Assembly: GCA_022791815.1 (NCBI GenBank)
Contig: JAAVZU010000087.1
Span: forward strand, 1 to 59,941
DNA: 59,941 nucleotides
Direction: 5' to 3'
Origin: Lachnospiraceae bacterium
GTDB lineage: Bacteria; Bacillota; Clostridia; Lachnospirales; Lachnospiraceae
Shown here: piece after piece, positions 52,555-59,941 of the stretch
How positions within the stretch are numbered: the first letter of the stretch is position 1
Layout of the letters: the number at the start of each line of letters is the position of its first letter
Made by a program: the position numbers and the translations under genes
The notes under the pieces: model-generated
What the model was told of the DNA's origin: nothing
The model's input: the letters and a program-made list of their open reading frames with translations, nothing else
The model's database searches: none

Positions 52555-52626
52555 ACATGAATGAAATCAGCAAATGAATAAATATAAGAAGAGGTGTATA
52601 TATCTTCTCTAATAAGAAAGGATGGA

Positions 52627-54135
52627 ATGATTTTGGCAGAACAGAAGAACCAACAAAAGACACAGGATTTAAATCAATTATTGAAGGTTAGATATGAGAA
52701 ACTTTCTGATTTACAAGCAAATAACAAGAACCCTTTTGAAATTACAAAGTTTGATGTGACACATCATAGTCAGGAAGTAAAAGATAATTATGATGTTTTA
52801 GAGGGAAAAGAGGTTACAATTGCTGGACGAATGATGTTCAAGCGTGTTATGGGAAAAGCATCTTTTTGTAATATACAGGATTTGAAAGGCAGTATTCAGG
52901 TTTATGTAGCAAGGGATGATATTGGGGAAGATTCTTACAAAGATTTTAAAAAATATGATGTGGGAGATATTGTTGGTATCAAAGGAACTGTTTTTACTAC
53001 AAAAACTGGAGAAAAGTCAATACATGCTACAGAAGTAACCCTTTTATCTAAGAGCTTACAGATTTTGCCAGAGAAGTTTCATGGACTTACAGATACAGAT
53101 ATAAGATATCGCCAGAGATATGTAGACTTAATCATGAATAGTGAAACAAAGGATGCTTTTATTAAACGGTCACAGATTCTTAGCAGTATCCGCCGTTTTT
53201 TAGATGGACAAGGTTTTATGGAAGTAGAGACTCCTATGCTTGTTCCAAATGCAGGTGGTGCAGCAGCAAGACCATTTGAGACCCATTATAATGCATTAGA
53301 TGAAGATGTAAAATTACGTATTTCTTTAGAATTATATCTAAAAAGGTTGATCGTAGGCGGATTAGAGCGTGTATACGAAATTGGTCGTGTTTTTCGTAAT
53401 GAAGGTATTGATACAAGACATAATCCAGAATTTACTCTTATGGAATTATATCAGGCATATACGGATTATTATGGTATGATGGATTTAACTGAAAATATGT
53501 TCCGCACAGTAGCACAGGAGGTTTGTGGCACTACAACAATTCCTTATGCAGAAGAAATGATTGATCTTGGTAAACCATTTGAAAGAATAACTATGCTAGA
53601 TGCAGTGAAAAAATATGCAGGAGTAGACTTTAATGAAATTGCTGACACAGAGGAAGCAAAGAAAATTGCTAAGGAACATCATATAGAATTTGAGGAAAGA
53701 CATACCAAGGGAGATATACTTAATCTATTCTTTGAAGAATTTGTAGAAGAAAAATTAATTCAGCCTACATTTGTGATGGATCATCCAGTTGAGATTTCTC
53801 CGCTTACCAAGAGAAAACCAGAGAATCCAGACTATGTAGAACGTTTTGAGTTGTTTATTTATGGCCGTGAGATGGCAAACTCTTACTCCGAATTAAATGA
53901 TCCAATCGACCAGAGAGAACGTTTTGCAGCTCAGGAAGAAGCATTTGCAGCAGGTGATGATGAGGCTAATCATACAGATGAGGATTTCCTGAATGCACTT
54001 AGCATTGGTATGCCTCCAACAGGTGGAATTGGATACGGAATTGATCGTTTAGTTATGTTGTTGACGAATCAACCAAGTATTCGGGATGTGCTGTTATTCC
54101 CGACAATGAAGACGCTTGGCAAAGAAAATCAGTAA
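52627..54135 (+). CDS. lysS: lysyl-tRNA synthetase, class II
   Basis: The start at the ATG 52627 follows AAGGATGG. About 502 residues, normal for bacterial class II LysRS. The OB-fold anticodon domain ([20 protein letters not shown]) is N-terminal. Class II motif 1 region is [21 protein letters not shown], motif 2 is the [18 protein letters not shown] segment (core [14 protein letters not shown]), and motif 3 is [11 protein letters not shown]. It charges tRNA-Lys with lysine in the cytoplasm. The upstream gap of about 465 bases contains only the inverted repeats noted. Confidence 0.97.
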   Translation: MILAEQKNQQKTQDLNQLLKVRYEKLSDLQANNKNPFEITKFDVTHHSQEVKDNYDVLEGKEVTIAGRMMFKRVMGKASFCNIQDLKGSIQVYVARDDIGEDSYKDFKKYDVGDIVGIKGTVFTTKTGEKSIHATEVTLLSKSLQILPEKFHGLTDTDIRYRQRYVDLIMNSETKDAFIKRSQILSSIRRFLDGQGFMEVETPMLVPNAGGAAARPFETHYNALDEDVKLRISLELYLKRLIVGGLERVYEIGRVFRNEGIDTRHNPEFTLMELYQAYTDYYGMMDLTENMFRTVAQEVCGTTTIPYAEEMIDLGKPFERITMLDAVKKYAGVDFNEIADTEEAKKIAKEHHIEFEERHTKGDILNLFFEEFVEEKLIQPTFVMDHPVEISPLTKRKPENPDYVERFELFIYGREMANSYSELNDPIDQRERFAAQEEAFAAGDDEANHTDEDFLNALSIGMPPTGGIGYGIDRLVMLLTNQPSIRDVLLFPTMKTLGKENQ

Positions 54136-54362
54136 AATCAAGGGTTTGCGGTACTTGAAGTTGTGAACTACAACAAATTTACAACAATTTTACAACGCAT
54201 AATGAAGAATAATGAGCGTTAATGAATAGTTGTACTCATAAATCCAATTTAATATTTTGTACTATTTAAGGACATTTTTCTAAAAGAAAATTTTAGGGAA
54301 GTGTCCTTTTTGTTATGGTCAGCAACAAAAAGTCAATTATAAAAGAATTGGAGGAAAAAAAC

Positions 54363-54773
54363 ATGAGTATTACAGCGTCAGGAGCAGAAGCCCCAAAAAC
54401 CGAAAAGATTTTATTTATCAGCGAAGCACATGAAAAATTCTATTATGAGAAATTAAAAGAAGTAAGGTATCAAGACGTGTACCACAAGGCACTTTGCTAT
54501 TGTCTTGGTATAAGTGATGATACAAGAAGAAATATTTATCAGATTTATGATTTTAAGACAGGATGTGTAAAAATAGAATGCCTGCATGAAGGATGGCAGA
54601 CCAGCGGAAGTGTAAAAGTGGTAAGGATGGCATTTAACCTTTACTGCAATGGGACACCAAGTGTCTCCGATTATGAAGATGCAGAAGAACAAATAAACGA
54701 GTGCAGACAGTATACAGTGGAAGAGTTATTCTGCTGTGCCTATGCACCATATGGATTGTCAACACTTTTTTAG
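54363..54773 (+). CDS. DUF6075-like protein with C-terminus cut by an insertion sequence
   Basis: The start is the ATG at 54363, eight bases after GGAGG. The roughly 136-residue product matches small proteins frequent on phages and integrative elements of gut clostridia (FISEAHEKFYYEKL, YHKALCYCLGISDDTRRN, VSDYEDAEEQINE), which I place near DUF6075 from memory. The frame ends in the first bases of the IS terminal repeat, so the stop codon TAG belongs to the IS, and the original C-terminus is probably missing. No function is known. Confidence 0.65.
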   Translation: MSITASGAEAPKTEKILFISEAHEKFYYEKLKEVRYQDVYHKALCYCLGISDDTRRNIYQIYDFKTGCVKIECLHEGWQTSGSVKVVRMAFNLYCNGTPSVSDYEDAEEQINECRQYTVEELFCCAYAPYGLSTLF

Positions 54774-55603
54774 ACAATTTTTTTAAGGTTATTTTCCCGA
54801 AATTGTACTGGTGTTTGATAATTCAATGAAGAATGAATTCGATGATGATTATACCAGTTTACATAGTCCCATAGCTTTAATTTCAATTCTTCCAAGGTAT
54901 GAAATCTCTCATTCCATATAAATTCCGTCTTTATTATTTTGAATGTGGCCTCTGCCACAGCATTATCATACGGACACCCTTTGTGGCTCAGTGAACGTTC
55001 CATATCAAATGCCTCCAGCAATTCTTCTATTGTCTGATTTTTGAATTCATTTCCACGGTCCGTATGAAAAATATGGATATCTGATAACTTCCCCTCTACA
55101 CTCATAAATGCCTGTTTTACAAGTTCTGCCGTTTTATGTTCCCCTGCACTGTAACCTATAATCTCTCTGTTAAAAAGGTCAACAAGTACACATATGTAAT
55201 TCCATTGTTTCCCAACTTTTACATATGTTAGATCACTTACCACTACATTACGATAAGAATGTTCGTTAAACTGGCGGTTCAGAACATTTTCCGCCTTAGA
55301 TTCCTTGCATCGGTCTTTCTGTGGTTTAAATTGTGCAGTTGTGTAATTCGATACCAGTCCCTCCTGTTTCATAATTCGTCCAATTCTACGTCTGGACACC
55401 TGTTTCCCTTTCTTTTGCAGCTCTTTTTTTATTTTGCGTGTACCGTAATTGTTGCGGCTCGCTTTGAAGATGCCTGTGATATCAGATACCAGAGAGGATT
55501 CATCACGTTTCTTTTTGGCTTCATAATAATAAGTACTTCTGTTTACCTGCAGGACGCGGCACATTGCTGATACAGAGTATTTGTGGGCATTTGCCTTAAT
55601 CAC
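54770..55603 (-). CDS. IS3-family transposase OrfB (DDE integrase core)
   Basis: This 277-residue protein has an HTH_21-type N-terminal region (SVSAMCRVLQVNRSTYYY) and the integrase core rve. The catalytic acids are Asp in VVSDLTYVKV, Asp in FHTDRGNEFKN and Glu in NAVAEATFKIIKTE, spaced as in the DDE motif. The end HHRIHSSLNYQTPVQF is typical of the IS3 family. It starts at a GTG two bases after the orfA stop and in a different frame, so either reinitiation or -1 frameshifting near the orfA end would be used. It appears intact. Confidence 0.93.
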   Translation of the reverse strand: MIKANAHKYSVSAMCRVLQVNRSTYYYEAKKKRDESSLVSDITGIFKASRNNYGTRKIKKELQKKGKQVSRRRIGRIMKQEGLVSNYTTAQFKPQKDRCKESKAENVLNRQFNEHSYRNVVVSDLTYVKVGKQWNYICVLVDLFNREIIGYSAGEHKTAELVKQAFMSVEGKLSDIHIFHTDRGNEFKNQTIEELLEAFDMERSLSHKGCPYDNAVAEATFKIIKTEFIWNERFHTLEELKLKLWDYVNWYNHHRIHSSLNYQTPVQFRENNLKKIV

Positions 55604-55605
55604 AT

Positions 55606-55902
55606 TTACTTTCGTCCTAAGATCAGCGCCGCTTGTTTTAAAATGTCATTCTCCATTTTGAGCTGCTGATTTTCTTTGCGAAGTTTTATGAGTTCTTCCT
55701 GTTCAGGAGTCCGGTTGTCTTTTTCATGAAAAGAACCGGAATTTGCCGCCTGCTTCACCCATTTATCAAAGACGGATGTGGAAATATCATATTCTCTACA
55801 AATATCGCACCTGCGTTTACCAGAATGATATAAATCTACCAGTTGTTTTTTGAATTCATCTGTATATTTACGAGGTTTTCTTCTTTGTTTTTGTTCGGTC
55901 AT
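55606..55902 (-). CDS. IS3-family transposase OrfA (HTH)
   Basis: The protein has 98 residues: an HTH_Tnp_1 domain (RKYTDEFKKQLVDLYHSGKR, then CREYDISTSVFDKWV) and a leucine-zipper-like coiled coil (EELIKLRKENQQLKMENDIL). It binds the element's ends and partners OrfB. GGAGCAAC lies ahead of the ATG. The sequence at its 3' end (ACGAAAG) resembles no canonical slippery heptamer, so any frameshift would be weak. Confidence 0.93.
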   Translation of the reverse strand: MTEQKQRRKPRKYTDEFKKQLVDLYHSGKRRCDICREYDISTSVFDKWVKQAANSGSFHEKDNRTPEQEELIKLRKENQQLKMENDILKQAALILGRK

Positions 55903-56018
55903 ATTTTGTTGCTCCTTTACTTACTTATTTATTTTATAATATATGACCTTAAAAAATCTGTCTAGTTTATTATAACCTATCCAAGAAATCAATTGTACTG
56001 GCAATATTCGACATCACA

Positions 56019-56027
56019 TGGTATAAT
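56019..56027 (+). promoter_or_regulatory. extended -10 promoter of the type I toxin gene
   Basis: TGGTATAAT is an extended -10. The -35 region is weak (TGGCAA). The toxin start codon lies about 70 bases downstream. Confidence 0.65.
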
Positions 56028-56099
56028 ATGATACAGTCAGGTTAGAGCAAGTGGGGATAGTCTGCGGTTGTCATTTCTGGAAACGGAAAGGAGGTCGAT

Positions 56100-56183
56100 A
56101 TGGATACATTAGAAGTATTAACGCTTTTATTGGTTGTATTTGCAGCCTTAACATACATAGACACTAGAAACAACCGCAAGTAA
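56100..56183 (+). CDS. small membrane toxin (holin-like type I toxin)
   Basis: The gene encodes 27 residues behind an excellent AAAGGAGG site. After an acidic start it has a single hydrophobic helix (LEVLTLLLVVFAALTYI) and a basic, Asn/Arg-rich end. This layout fits the BsrG/TxpA/Fst and 'putative holin-like toxin' group, whose peptides damage the membrane. Bases 56073-56081 (TGCGGTTGT) in its leader pair with ACAACCGCA at the end of the gene, and the GGATAG before it pairs with CTATCC at 56193, an arrangement used to hold toxin mRNA inactive. An antisense RNA gene lies on the other strand over its 3' region. Confidence 0.85.
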   Translation: MDTLEVLTLLLVVFAALTYIDTRNNRK

Positions 56184-56185
56184 CG

Positions 56186-56295
56186 GAAAAGGCTATCCTC
56201 TACTGCAATAGAGGATAGCCTGTAATCCGTAATTTTTACGTTTTATATGTTTCCGATTGTACAACCGTCGGACGTGCTAATATCCTTCGGTTTCT
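56186..56295 (-). ncRNA. antisense RNA antitoxin of the type I locus
   Basis: On the minus strand TTGCAA (56325-56330) and TATAAT (56302-56307) are 17 bases apart. The RNA would start near 56295 and end at an 11-bp hairpin (56191-56220) followed by TTTT, about 110 nt. It is fully complementary to the 3' untranslated part of the toxin message, which would run to the terminator at 56341. Such RNAs cause toxin mRNA decay or block its translation. Confidence 0.7.
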
Positions 56296-56340
56296 AACCT
56301 GATTATAAACTACTTCTGCACATTTTGCAAGAGGTTTAGG

Positions 56341-56370
56341 ATAGGGATGCTTCGGCATCTCTATTTTTTT
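56341..56370 (+). terminator. terminator of the toxin transcript
   Basis: A 10-bp stem ATAGGGATGC / GCATCTCTAT closed by a stable TTCG loop is followed by seven T. It would end the toxin mRNA about 155 bases after the toxin stop. The 210 bases between it and the XRE gene contain nothing I can assign. Confidence 0.85.
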
Positions 56371-56582
56371 GCGGATGCAAAGAAAATTGCATTTATTAAA
56401 TTGCAAGTGCAACGTTTTTGAAAATATTGCGAGTCATACGGAGCCTTAGAACGGAACGACATATGAATCTAATAATATTATATAATATGCTCTTGTATAG
56501 AAGTGAGCAACTATGCAGAAGGAATCCGAGGTGGATGTTTTTCTCTATCTGTTATATTGGGTGATTTTGCAATCACATCGTT

Positions 56583-56921
56583 TTACTTTCTCACTTTTCG
56601 GAGCTTTAGATGTAGCAAACAAAGAAGCTCTTCTCTATCATCTTCAGGAAGTTCCCGAAAGCCATTCAATAATTCGTTTTCTTTGTTATCTAAGATAATG
56701 CTGTTATCAGATGTTGAAGATTTTCCTGTGAGCATCCAGTCTATAGAGCAGTCCAGTATTTTTGATAACTCAAGTAAAGCTACAGCAGAGGGGAGGTACT
56801 TCCCATTCTCAATACAACTCAAATTTCCTGAAGATATGCTTGTTTCCTGCTGAATTTGGGTTTGTGTTATCTTTAGCTCTTTCCTTCGTTCCTTAATTCT
56901 TTGACCAATAATGTTATCCAT
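56583..56921 (-). CDS. XRE-family transcriptional regulator
   Basis: This 112-residue protein has an N-terminal HTH_3 domain: GQRIKERRKELKITQTQIQQ, then SGNLSCIENGKYLPS and LLELSKILDCSIDWML. The rest is a short acidic tail (RELPEDDREELL). Regulators of this size commonly hold phage and integrative element genes silent. It diverges from a plus-strand promoter at 56987, and short TCTTAGA/ATGAGA-like repeats near 56995-57085 are possible operators. GGAGG precedes its ATG. Confidence 0.9.
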   Translation of the reverse strand: MDNIIGQRIKERRKELKITQTQIQQETSISSGNLSCIENGKYLPSAVALLELSKILDCSIDWMLTGKSSTSDNSIILDNKENELLNGFRELPEDDREELLCLLHLKLRKVRK

Positions 56922-56986
56922 TTAGTCCTCCATTTCTCAAGGTCAAATCCCATATGTCTAAAATATCAGAAATCAAAGAAAATGTA

Positions 56987-57015
56987 TTGACATTCTTAGA
57001 TATATGAGATATTAT
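56987..57015 (+). promoter_or_regulatory. promoter divergent from the XRE gene
   Basis: TTGACA and TATTAT are separated by 17 bases. It faces the decayed frame and the small genes to the right, and is the likely site of repression by the XRE protein. Confidence 0.75.
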
Positions 57016-57155
57016 ATTCTTGCAAGGGGTTTCTTGTAATCTAAGATAATTAATTCAAATATAACAAATTTCTTAGAAAATCTCAATAGTTGGAATTTTT
57101 CGGTACAAAGAAGCCATCTGTTCAGGAGATTAAACTATGAGGGGGGTGTAGGAAT

Positions 57156-57391
57156 ATGGTACAAATACAGTATCGATTTCATAAAGATGATGGATATTTA
57201 CATCATATGCAGTGTATCTCATAATAAAACGGTTAAAAGAAGGTACAACCGTATGGTGTTCTTTTGATACAAAAGATAGTCAGTATGTCAGGGTATTAAA
57301 AGCCATGAAAATTTGTAAAGGAAGTGGTGCCACCGACAAAGTTATTTGCACCACTTCCAGAATGCTACCCACCGTAAGGCGAGCTGCATAA
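57156..57391 (+). pseudogene. small element-borne gene with a frameshift
   Basis: GAGGGGGGTG precedes an ATG that opens 22 codons (VQIQYRFHKDDGYLHHMQC) before a stop. Coding then continues in the -1 frame (KRLKEGTTVWCSFDTKDSQ, VRVLKAMKICKGSG) to a TAA at 57389. Read together they form one 78-residue protein broken by one base near 57220. The family is not recognised. The 3' part holds an 11-bp perfect inverted repeat. Confidence 0.55.
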
Positions 57392-57461
57392 ATATTATAC
57401 ATGGTGTGGTTTCGTCTTGCAAGTAGCTTTTAAAACAGAACAGAAAGGATGGAAAATTAAA

Positions 57462-57755
57462 ATGGGAAAGATTTTAGAAGCATTTGCAAATGCTGAACTC
57501 CATGCAGATGAGGTGGAAAAGCAAAGTTCCGAATATGATGAAATTTGGGGGAAAATTTGCGACCTTACAGACGAGTTGGAAGAAAAATTGAATGAGGAAG
57601 AACAGAAACTGTTAAGAAATTTGATAAATACCATTTCTGATGAGAACAATTGTTATGCACAGGACAAATTTATTCGAGGATATTGTTTGGGTGCAAGAAT
57701 GATTATGGAGGTATTGTCAGAACAGGATACATTGTTTTATGGTAAGGAGAAGTGA
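57462..57755 (+). CDS. DUF6809-like small helical protein (copy 1)
   Basis: The start at the ATG 57462 follows AGAAAGGATGG. The 97 residues are acidic and helical (DLTDELEEKLNEEEQKLL), with the closing IRGYCLGARMIMEVL. The next gene has the same plan with a similar end, so they are paralogues. I link both to DUF6809 from memory. No catalytic motif is seen. Such genes are typical cargo of integrative elements. Confidence 0.7.
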   Translation: MGKILEAFANAELHADEVEKQSSEYDEIWGKICDLTDELEEKLNEEEQKLLRNLINTISDENNCYAQDKFIRGYCLGARMIMEVLSEQDTLFYGKEK

Positions 57756-57756
57756 T

Positions 57757-58032
57757 ATGGGTATATTAAAGAACTGGTATGATGGAAATCTCTGTCCCGC
57801 TGAAGATATTGCTCCTCAAAACAAAAAATATCATTCGATTGTTACTAAAATTGGTAAGGAAAAAGAGTATTTTGCAACAAAGCTATCGTCAGATGACAGG
57901 GAGCGGTTTGAAAAATGGGACAGCTTACGGTATGAATATGAAGAAATGACAGATTATGCAAATTTTTCTTATGGTTTCAAATTAGGGGCTATGCTTGCAT
58001 TTGAAATTTTTGCAGAACAGGAAAACGAATAG
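57757..58032 (+). CDS. DUF6809-like small helical protein (copy 2)
   Basis: AAGGAGAAGTG overlaps the end of copy 1 and precedes the ATG at 57757. The product of 91 residues (LKNWYDGNLCPAEDIAPQN, FATKLSSDDRERFEKW) ends with FSYGFKLGAMLAFEIF, parallel to copy 1. The start one base after the copy 1 stop suggests coupling. The opening YDGNLCPAED is the best family landmark. The function is unknown. Confidence 0.75.
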   Translation: MGILKNWYDGNLCPAEDIAPQNKKYHSIVTKIGKEKEYFATKLSSDDRERFEKWDSLRYEYEEMTDYANFSYGFKLGAMLAFEIFAEQENE

Positions 58033-58153
58033 AAAATTGAAGAAAGAAAAAATCAATCCACCCATCTTATTAAAGTTACTAATCTGTTGAAAAATCTAGG
58101 TTTTCATGGTATTATAAGTGTGAGAAAATGTATTTGCAAGGCAGGTGAAATGA

Positions 58154-59047
58154 TTGGCAGAATTAGAAAATAAACATGATAAAGAAAAGAATAGTAATAA
58201 AAATAGCTTGGATATGGACAAAGAGGTAGCAAAATACACCATTAAGGACAGTGTCTTTACCAATCTATTTCAAGATAAAAAATATCTGTTGCAGTTGTAT
58301 AAAGCACTGCATCCGGAAGATACTGACATTACACAGGATAAACTAACCGATGTAACGATTAAAAATGTCCTTACAGATAATATTTATAACGATTTAGGTT
58401 TCATGGTAGGAAACAGGCTGATGATTTTGGTGGAGGCACAGTCCACATGGACTATGAATATCATAATCAGAGCGTTAATGTATCTGGTGCAGACGTATCA
58501 CGATTATTTTGAACGCACCAAACAGAATCTGTACAAGAGCAAAAAGGTACAAATGCCCAAGCCGGAGCTGTATGTGATTTATACAGGGGACAGAAAGAAT
58601 AAGCCGACTGAAGTTTCCCTGTCAGAAGAATTTTTCGGTGGGGAGGACTGCTGCATAGATGTGAAAGTAAAAATGATATACGACGGGAAAGAGGGAGACA
58701 TCATCAACCAGTATGTGGTATTTACCAAAATATGCAGCGAGCAGATAGCCATATATGGAAGAACCAAGAAAGCAATCTTAGAAGCAATCCGAATCTGTAA
58801 AGACAAGAATGTGCTGAAAGAGTATCTGGAAAGCAAAGAAAAGGAGGTTGTGGACATTATGATGGTATTGTATGACGAACAGGAAGTAATGCGTTCTTAT
58901 GTGGAGAGCGAAGTGTATGATGAAAAGATAGCAACAGCCAGGCGATTACTCAAAAAAGGAAAAATGTCAATTGAGGATATAGCAGAATGTTCAGGCTTAC
59001 CGATAGATATTGTTGAAAATCTAAATAGTGAGTTGCAGTTGACATAA
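58154..59047 (+). CDS. Rpn-family recombination-promoting nuclease (PD-(D/E)XK)
   Basis: The TTG start at 58154 follows AGGTG. The 297-residue protein belongs to the Rpn/transposase_31-like nucleases: DSVFTNLFQDKKYLLQLYKAL is the N-terminal landmark. The nuclease core lies in YNDLGFMVGNRLMILVEAQST, with Asp and the E-x-Q motif (about residues 80-100). LYVIYTG and an RICKDKNVLKEYL helix follow. Rpn proteins cut DNA and stimulate RecA-independent recombination; related ones act in phage defence. The C-terminus KMSIEDIAECSGLPIDIVE is an HTH-like tail similar to that of the VOC protein at 5.3 kb. Confidence 0.9.
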   Translation: MAELENKHDKEKNSNKNSLDMDKEVAKYTIKDSVFTNLFQDKKYLLQLYKALHPEDTDITQDKLTDVTIKNVLTDNIYNDLGFMVGNRLMILVEAQSTWTMNIIIRALMYLVQTYHDYFERTKQNLYKSKKVQMPKPELYVIYTGDRKNKPTEVSLSEEFFGGEDCCIDVKVKMIYDGKEGDIINQYVVFTKICSEQIAIYGRTKKAILEAIRICKDKNVLKEYLESKEKEVVDIMMVLYDEQEVMRSYVESEVYDEKIATARRLLKKGKMSIEDIAECSGLPIDIVENLNSELQLT

Positions 59048-59080
59048 GTGGAGTATTTAATGGAATAATAACCACATGAA

Positions 59081-59127
59081 AGCAGGAAATCTTATTATAA
59101 AGTTGTAAAGGTTTCCTGCTGTTTTTA
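59081..59127 (+). terminator. terminator after the Rpn gene
   Basis: AGCAGGAAA pairs with TTTCCTGCT across a 22-nt loop, followed by TTTTT. Confidence 0.8.
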
Positions 59128-59184
59128 TGTTTAATTTAGGAAAATGGGAATATATAAAACAGTAAAGCCACAAAACACCAAGCA

Positions 59185-59472
59185 TTATCGGAGAGATAGG
59201 AAAAAATCCTCAATATGTTTCCTGTTATTTGTACATTTTATGGTAACGGTTGCTTCACTAATTAGCTTTGTGGACTCGATTTCATTCTGTTTTTCATAAA
59301 TGGAATATTTTAATTTATAAATTTCATTTGTGATTTTGGGGATGTCATTTTCATGGATACATACACTAAGTAATATTGGATTTTTCCTCGAGTCAGTAGG
59401 AGTAGAGCGAGGGTATCCGATTTTGTCTATAAATATAAGTGTAAAATATGCTGCTCCTTTGAAAAGTTTTCT
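59185..59472 (-). pseudogene. coding remnant without a start codon
   Basis: On the minus strand a frame of 95 codons is open between a TAG at 59473 and a TAA at 59185, but it holds no ATG, GTG or TTG. The second half has clear protein-like composition (ENDIPKITNEIYKLKYSIYE, TVTIKCTNNRKHIEDFF). It starts about 35 bases after the end of the relaxase fragment in the same direction. It is best read as a decayed gene of the same element; the family is not recognised. Confidence 0.45.
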
Positions 59473-59509
59473 CTATGATTGAAAAATAACGGCTGATATA
59501 CAATAAAAA

Positions 59510-59821
59510 TTATAAGCTTTGTTGCCTGTTTTTGGAATTTTGAGTATTCTCAATATTTCTACCAAGATATTGATTAAGGTTCTCCAGCTTCCGGCTCAAA
59601 TTACGAACTTCTTTTTCGCAATTCTTATAGGTGGAAGTCAGCTCGTTTTTCTGTCTGGTTAATTCATGGTATTCGGATTTCAATTTGTCTATATTCAAAG
59701 ATTTTAAGTCAATTCCTGCCTGTTCCAGCATACGTCTTGCACCGCCATAAAGGATAATCTGACTTTCATATTTACGGAAATAGGCATCTGGATTTTTTGC
59801 TTTTTTGTAGTTGGTACTATG
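59510..59821 (-). pseudogene. relaxase (mobilisation protein) C-terminal fragment
   Basis: About 100 residues remain. AKNPDAYFRKYESQIILYGG and ARRMLEQAGIDLKSL, with a coiled-coil end (KSEYHELTRQKNEL), match the C-terminus of relaxases from clostridial integrative and mobilisable elements. The frame is stopped upstream by TGA at 59822, where the sequence changes abruptly. The catalytic N-terminal domain is missing, so no nicking activity is expected. The break coincides with the end of another mobile element. Confidence 0.7.
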
Positions 59822-59941
59822 TCAAGTTTTAGTACAAGTTAAATCGGGAAAAAATTTAATTCTGTTAGTGAATACTAACATTAACCTGCCTTCCTCACCT
59901 TTGTTTCCAAACTATCCAAATATTCATTTTCATATTCCTTA
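59818..59941 (-). mobile_element. end of an unidentified mobile element (continues past the window)
   Basis: A minus-strand frame runs in from the right edge and ends at a TAA at 59881 (last residues YLDSLETKVRKAG). A GTTAGT/ACTAAC hairpin and an AT-rich tail then lead to the broken relaxase. This pattern suggests the 3' end of a transposase gene and the IS end that split the relaxase. The family cannot be read from so little sequence. Confidence 0.45.

Larger units (their letters stand above)
54770..55965 (-). mobile_element. IS3-family insertion sequence
   Basis: Terminal inverted repeats are TAGACAATTTTTTTAAGG at 54771-54788 and its near-complement CCTTAAAAAATCTGTCTA at 55947-55964 (16 of 18 pair). 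Inside are the two genes usual for IS3 elements, in minus orientation. The element is about 1.19 kb. The ends may be off by one or two bases, since the orfB stop begins at 54770. No clear target duplication is visible. Confidence 0.85.

Noticed and set aside
52161-52626. T-box leader before lysS
   Set aside because: The structured gap lacks the conserved T-box sequence and a terminator/antiterminator pair.
1-59941. tRNA or rRNA genes
   Set aside because: No cloverleaf with a TTCGAATC-type T-arm and no rRNA core sequences were seen on either strand by eye; a covariance search would settle this.

Overview
The window is AT-rich and gene-dense, and it reads as the chromosome of an anaerobic low-GC Firmicute, most likely a Lachnospiraceae gut clostridium. 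The basis is the mix of a superoxide reductase, a reverse rubrerythrin, an [FeFe] hydrogenase, a PPi-dependent phosphofructokinase, sortase/LPxTG surface proteins, strong AGGAGG ribosome sites, and many ATG/GTG/TTG starts with overlapping stop-start junctions. The species was not identified.

Layout. 1-5.8 kb: a PLD/DEAD helicase cut by the left edge, a NYN/OST-HTH protein, a hypothetical protein, an esterase-like protein, an aldo/keto reductase and a VOC protein. 5.88-11.5 kb: a cobalamin riboswitch with a downstream hairpin terminator precedes a complete NikABCDE/Dpp-type ABC importer, followed by a MATE gene with an internal deletion. 12.0-14.8 kb: pabA-pabB-pabC. 14.9-16.5 kb: a D,D-carboxypeptidase and a flavin-binding NimA-like protein. 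16.6-24.9 kb: a two-component system diverges from an unusual operon (propeller-like/solute-binding lipoprotein, two sugar-type permeases, a HlyD-type adaptor and a lone MacB-like periplasmic domain); a perfect 14-bp-arm palindrome lies between the two. 25.0-26.0 kb: remains of an AbiL/RloB-type phage-defence pair fused to a DUF4303 gene. 26.2-31.3 kb: oxidative-stress proteins, a group B-like [FeFe] hydrogenase, pth and pfp. 31.6-38.3 kb: glycosyltransferase, PAP2 phosphatase, AEC transporter coupled to a sigma factor, Ig-like secreted protein and a second two-component system. 38.37-38.6 kb: 6S RNA with its own promoter and terminator.

38.7-50.4 kb is a cell-envelope block: sortase, secreted transglutaminase-like protein, LPxTG protein, N-acetylmuramoyl amidase, MoxR/DUF58/DUF4129 genes and a chemoreceptor. 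Two long non-coding segments lie inside it. The first is an RNA leader of about 505 nt with a 65-nt tandem repeat whose four variable hairpins differ in sequence but keep their pairing. The second is a roughly 380-nt transcription unit with a consensus promoter, a terminator and five GGA-rich repeats. I recognise neither as a known family, and they are the best candidates here for something undescribed.

50.6-54.1 kb holds a hypothetical gene, greA and lysS. From 54.3 kb to the end the DNA is accessory: a DUF6075-like gene ended by an IS3-family insertion, a type I toxin-antitoxin locus with a tiny membrane toxin and antisense RNA, a XRE regulator, a decayed reading frame, two paralogous DUF6809-like genes, an Rpn-family nuclease, and fragments of a relaxase and another mobile element running off the right edge. 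This looks like the remnant of an integrative element.
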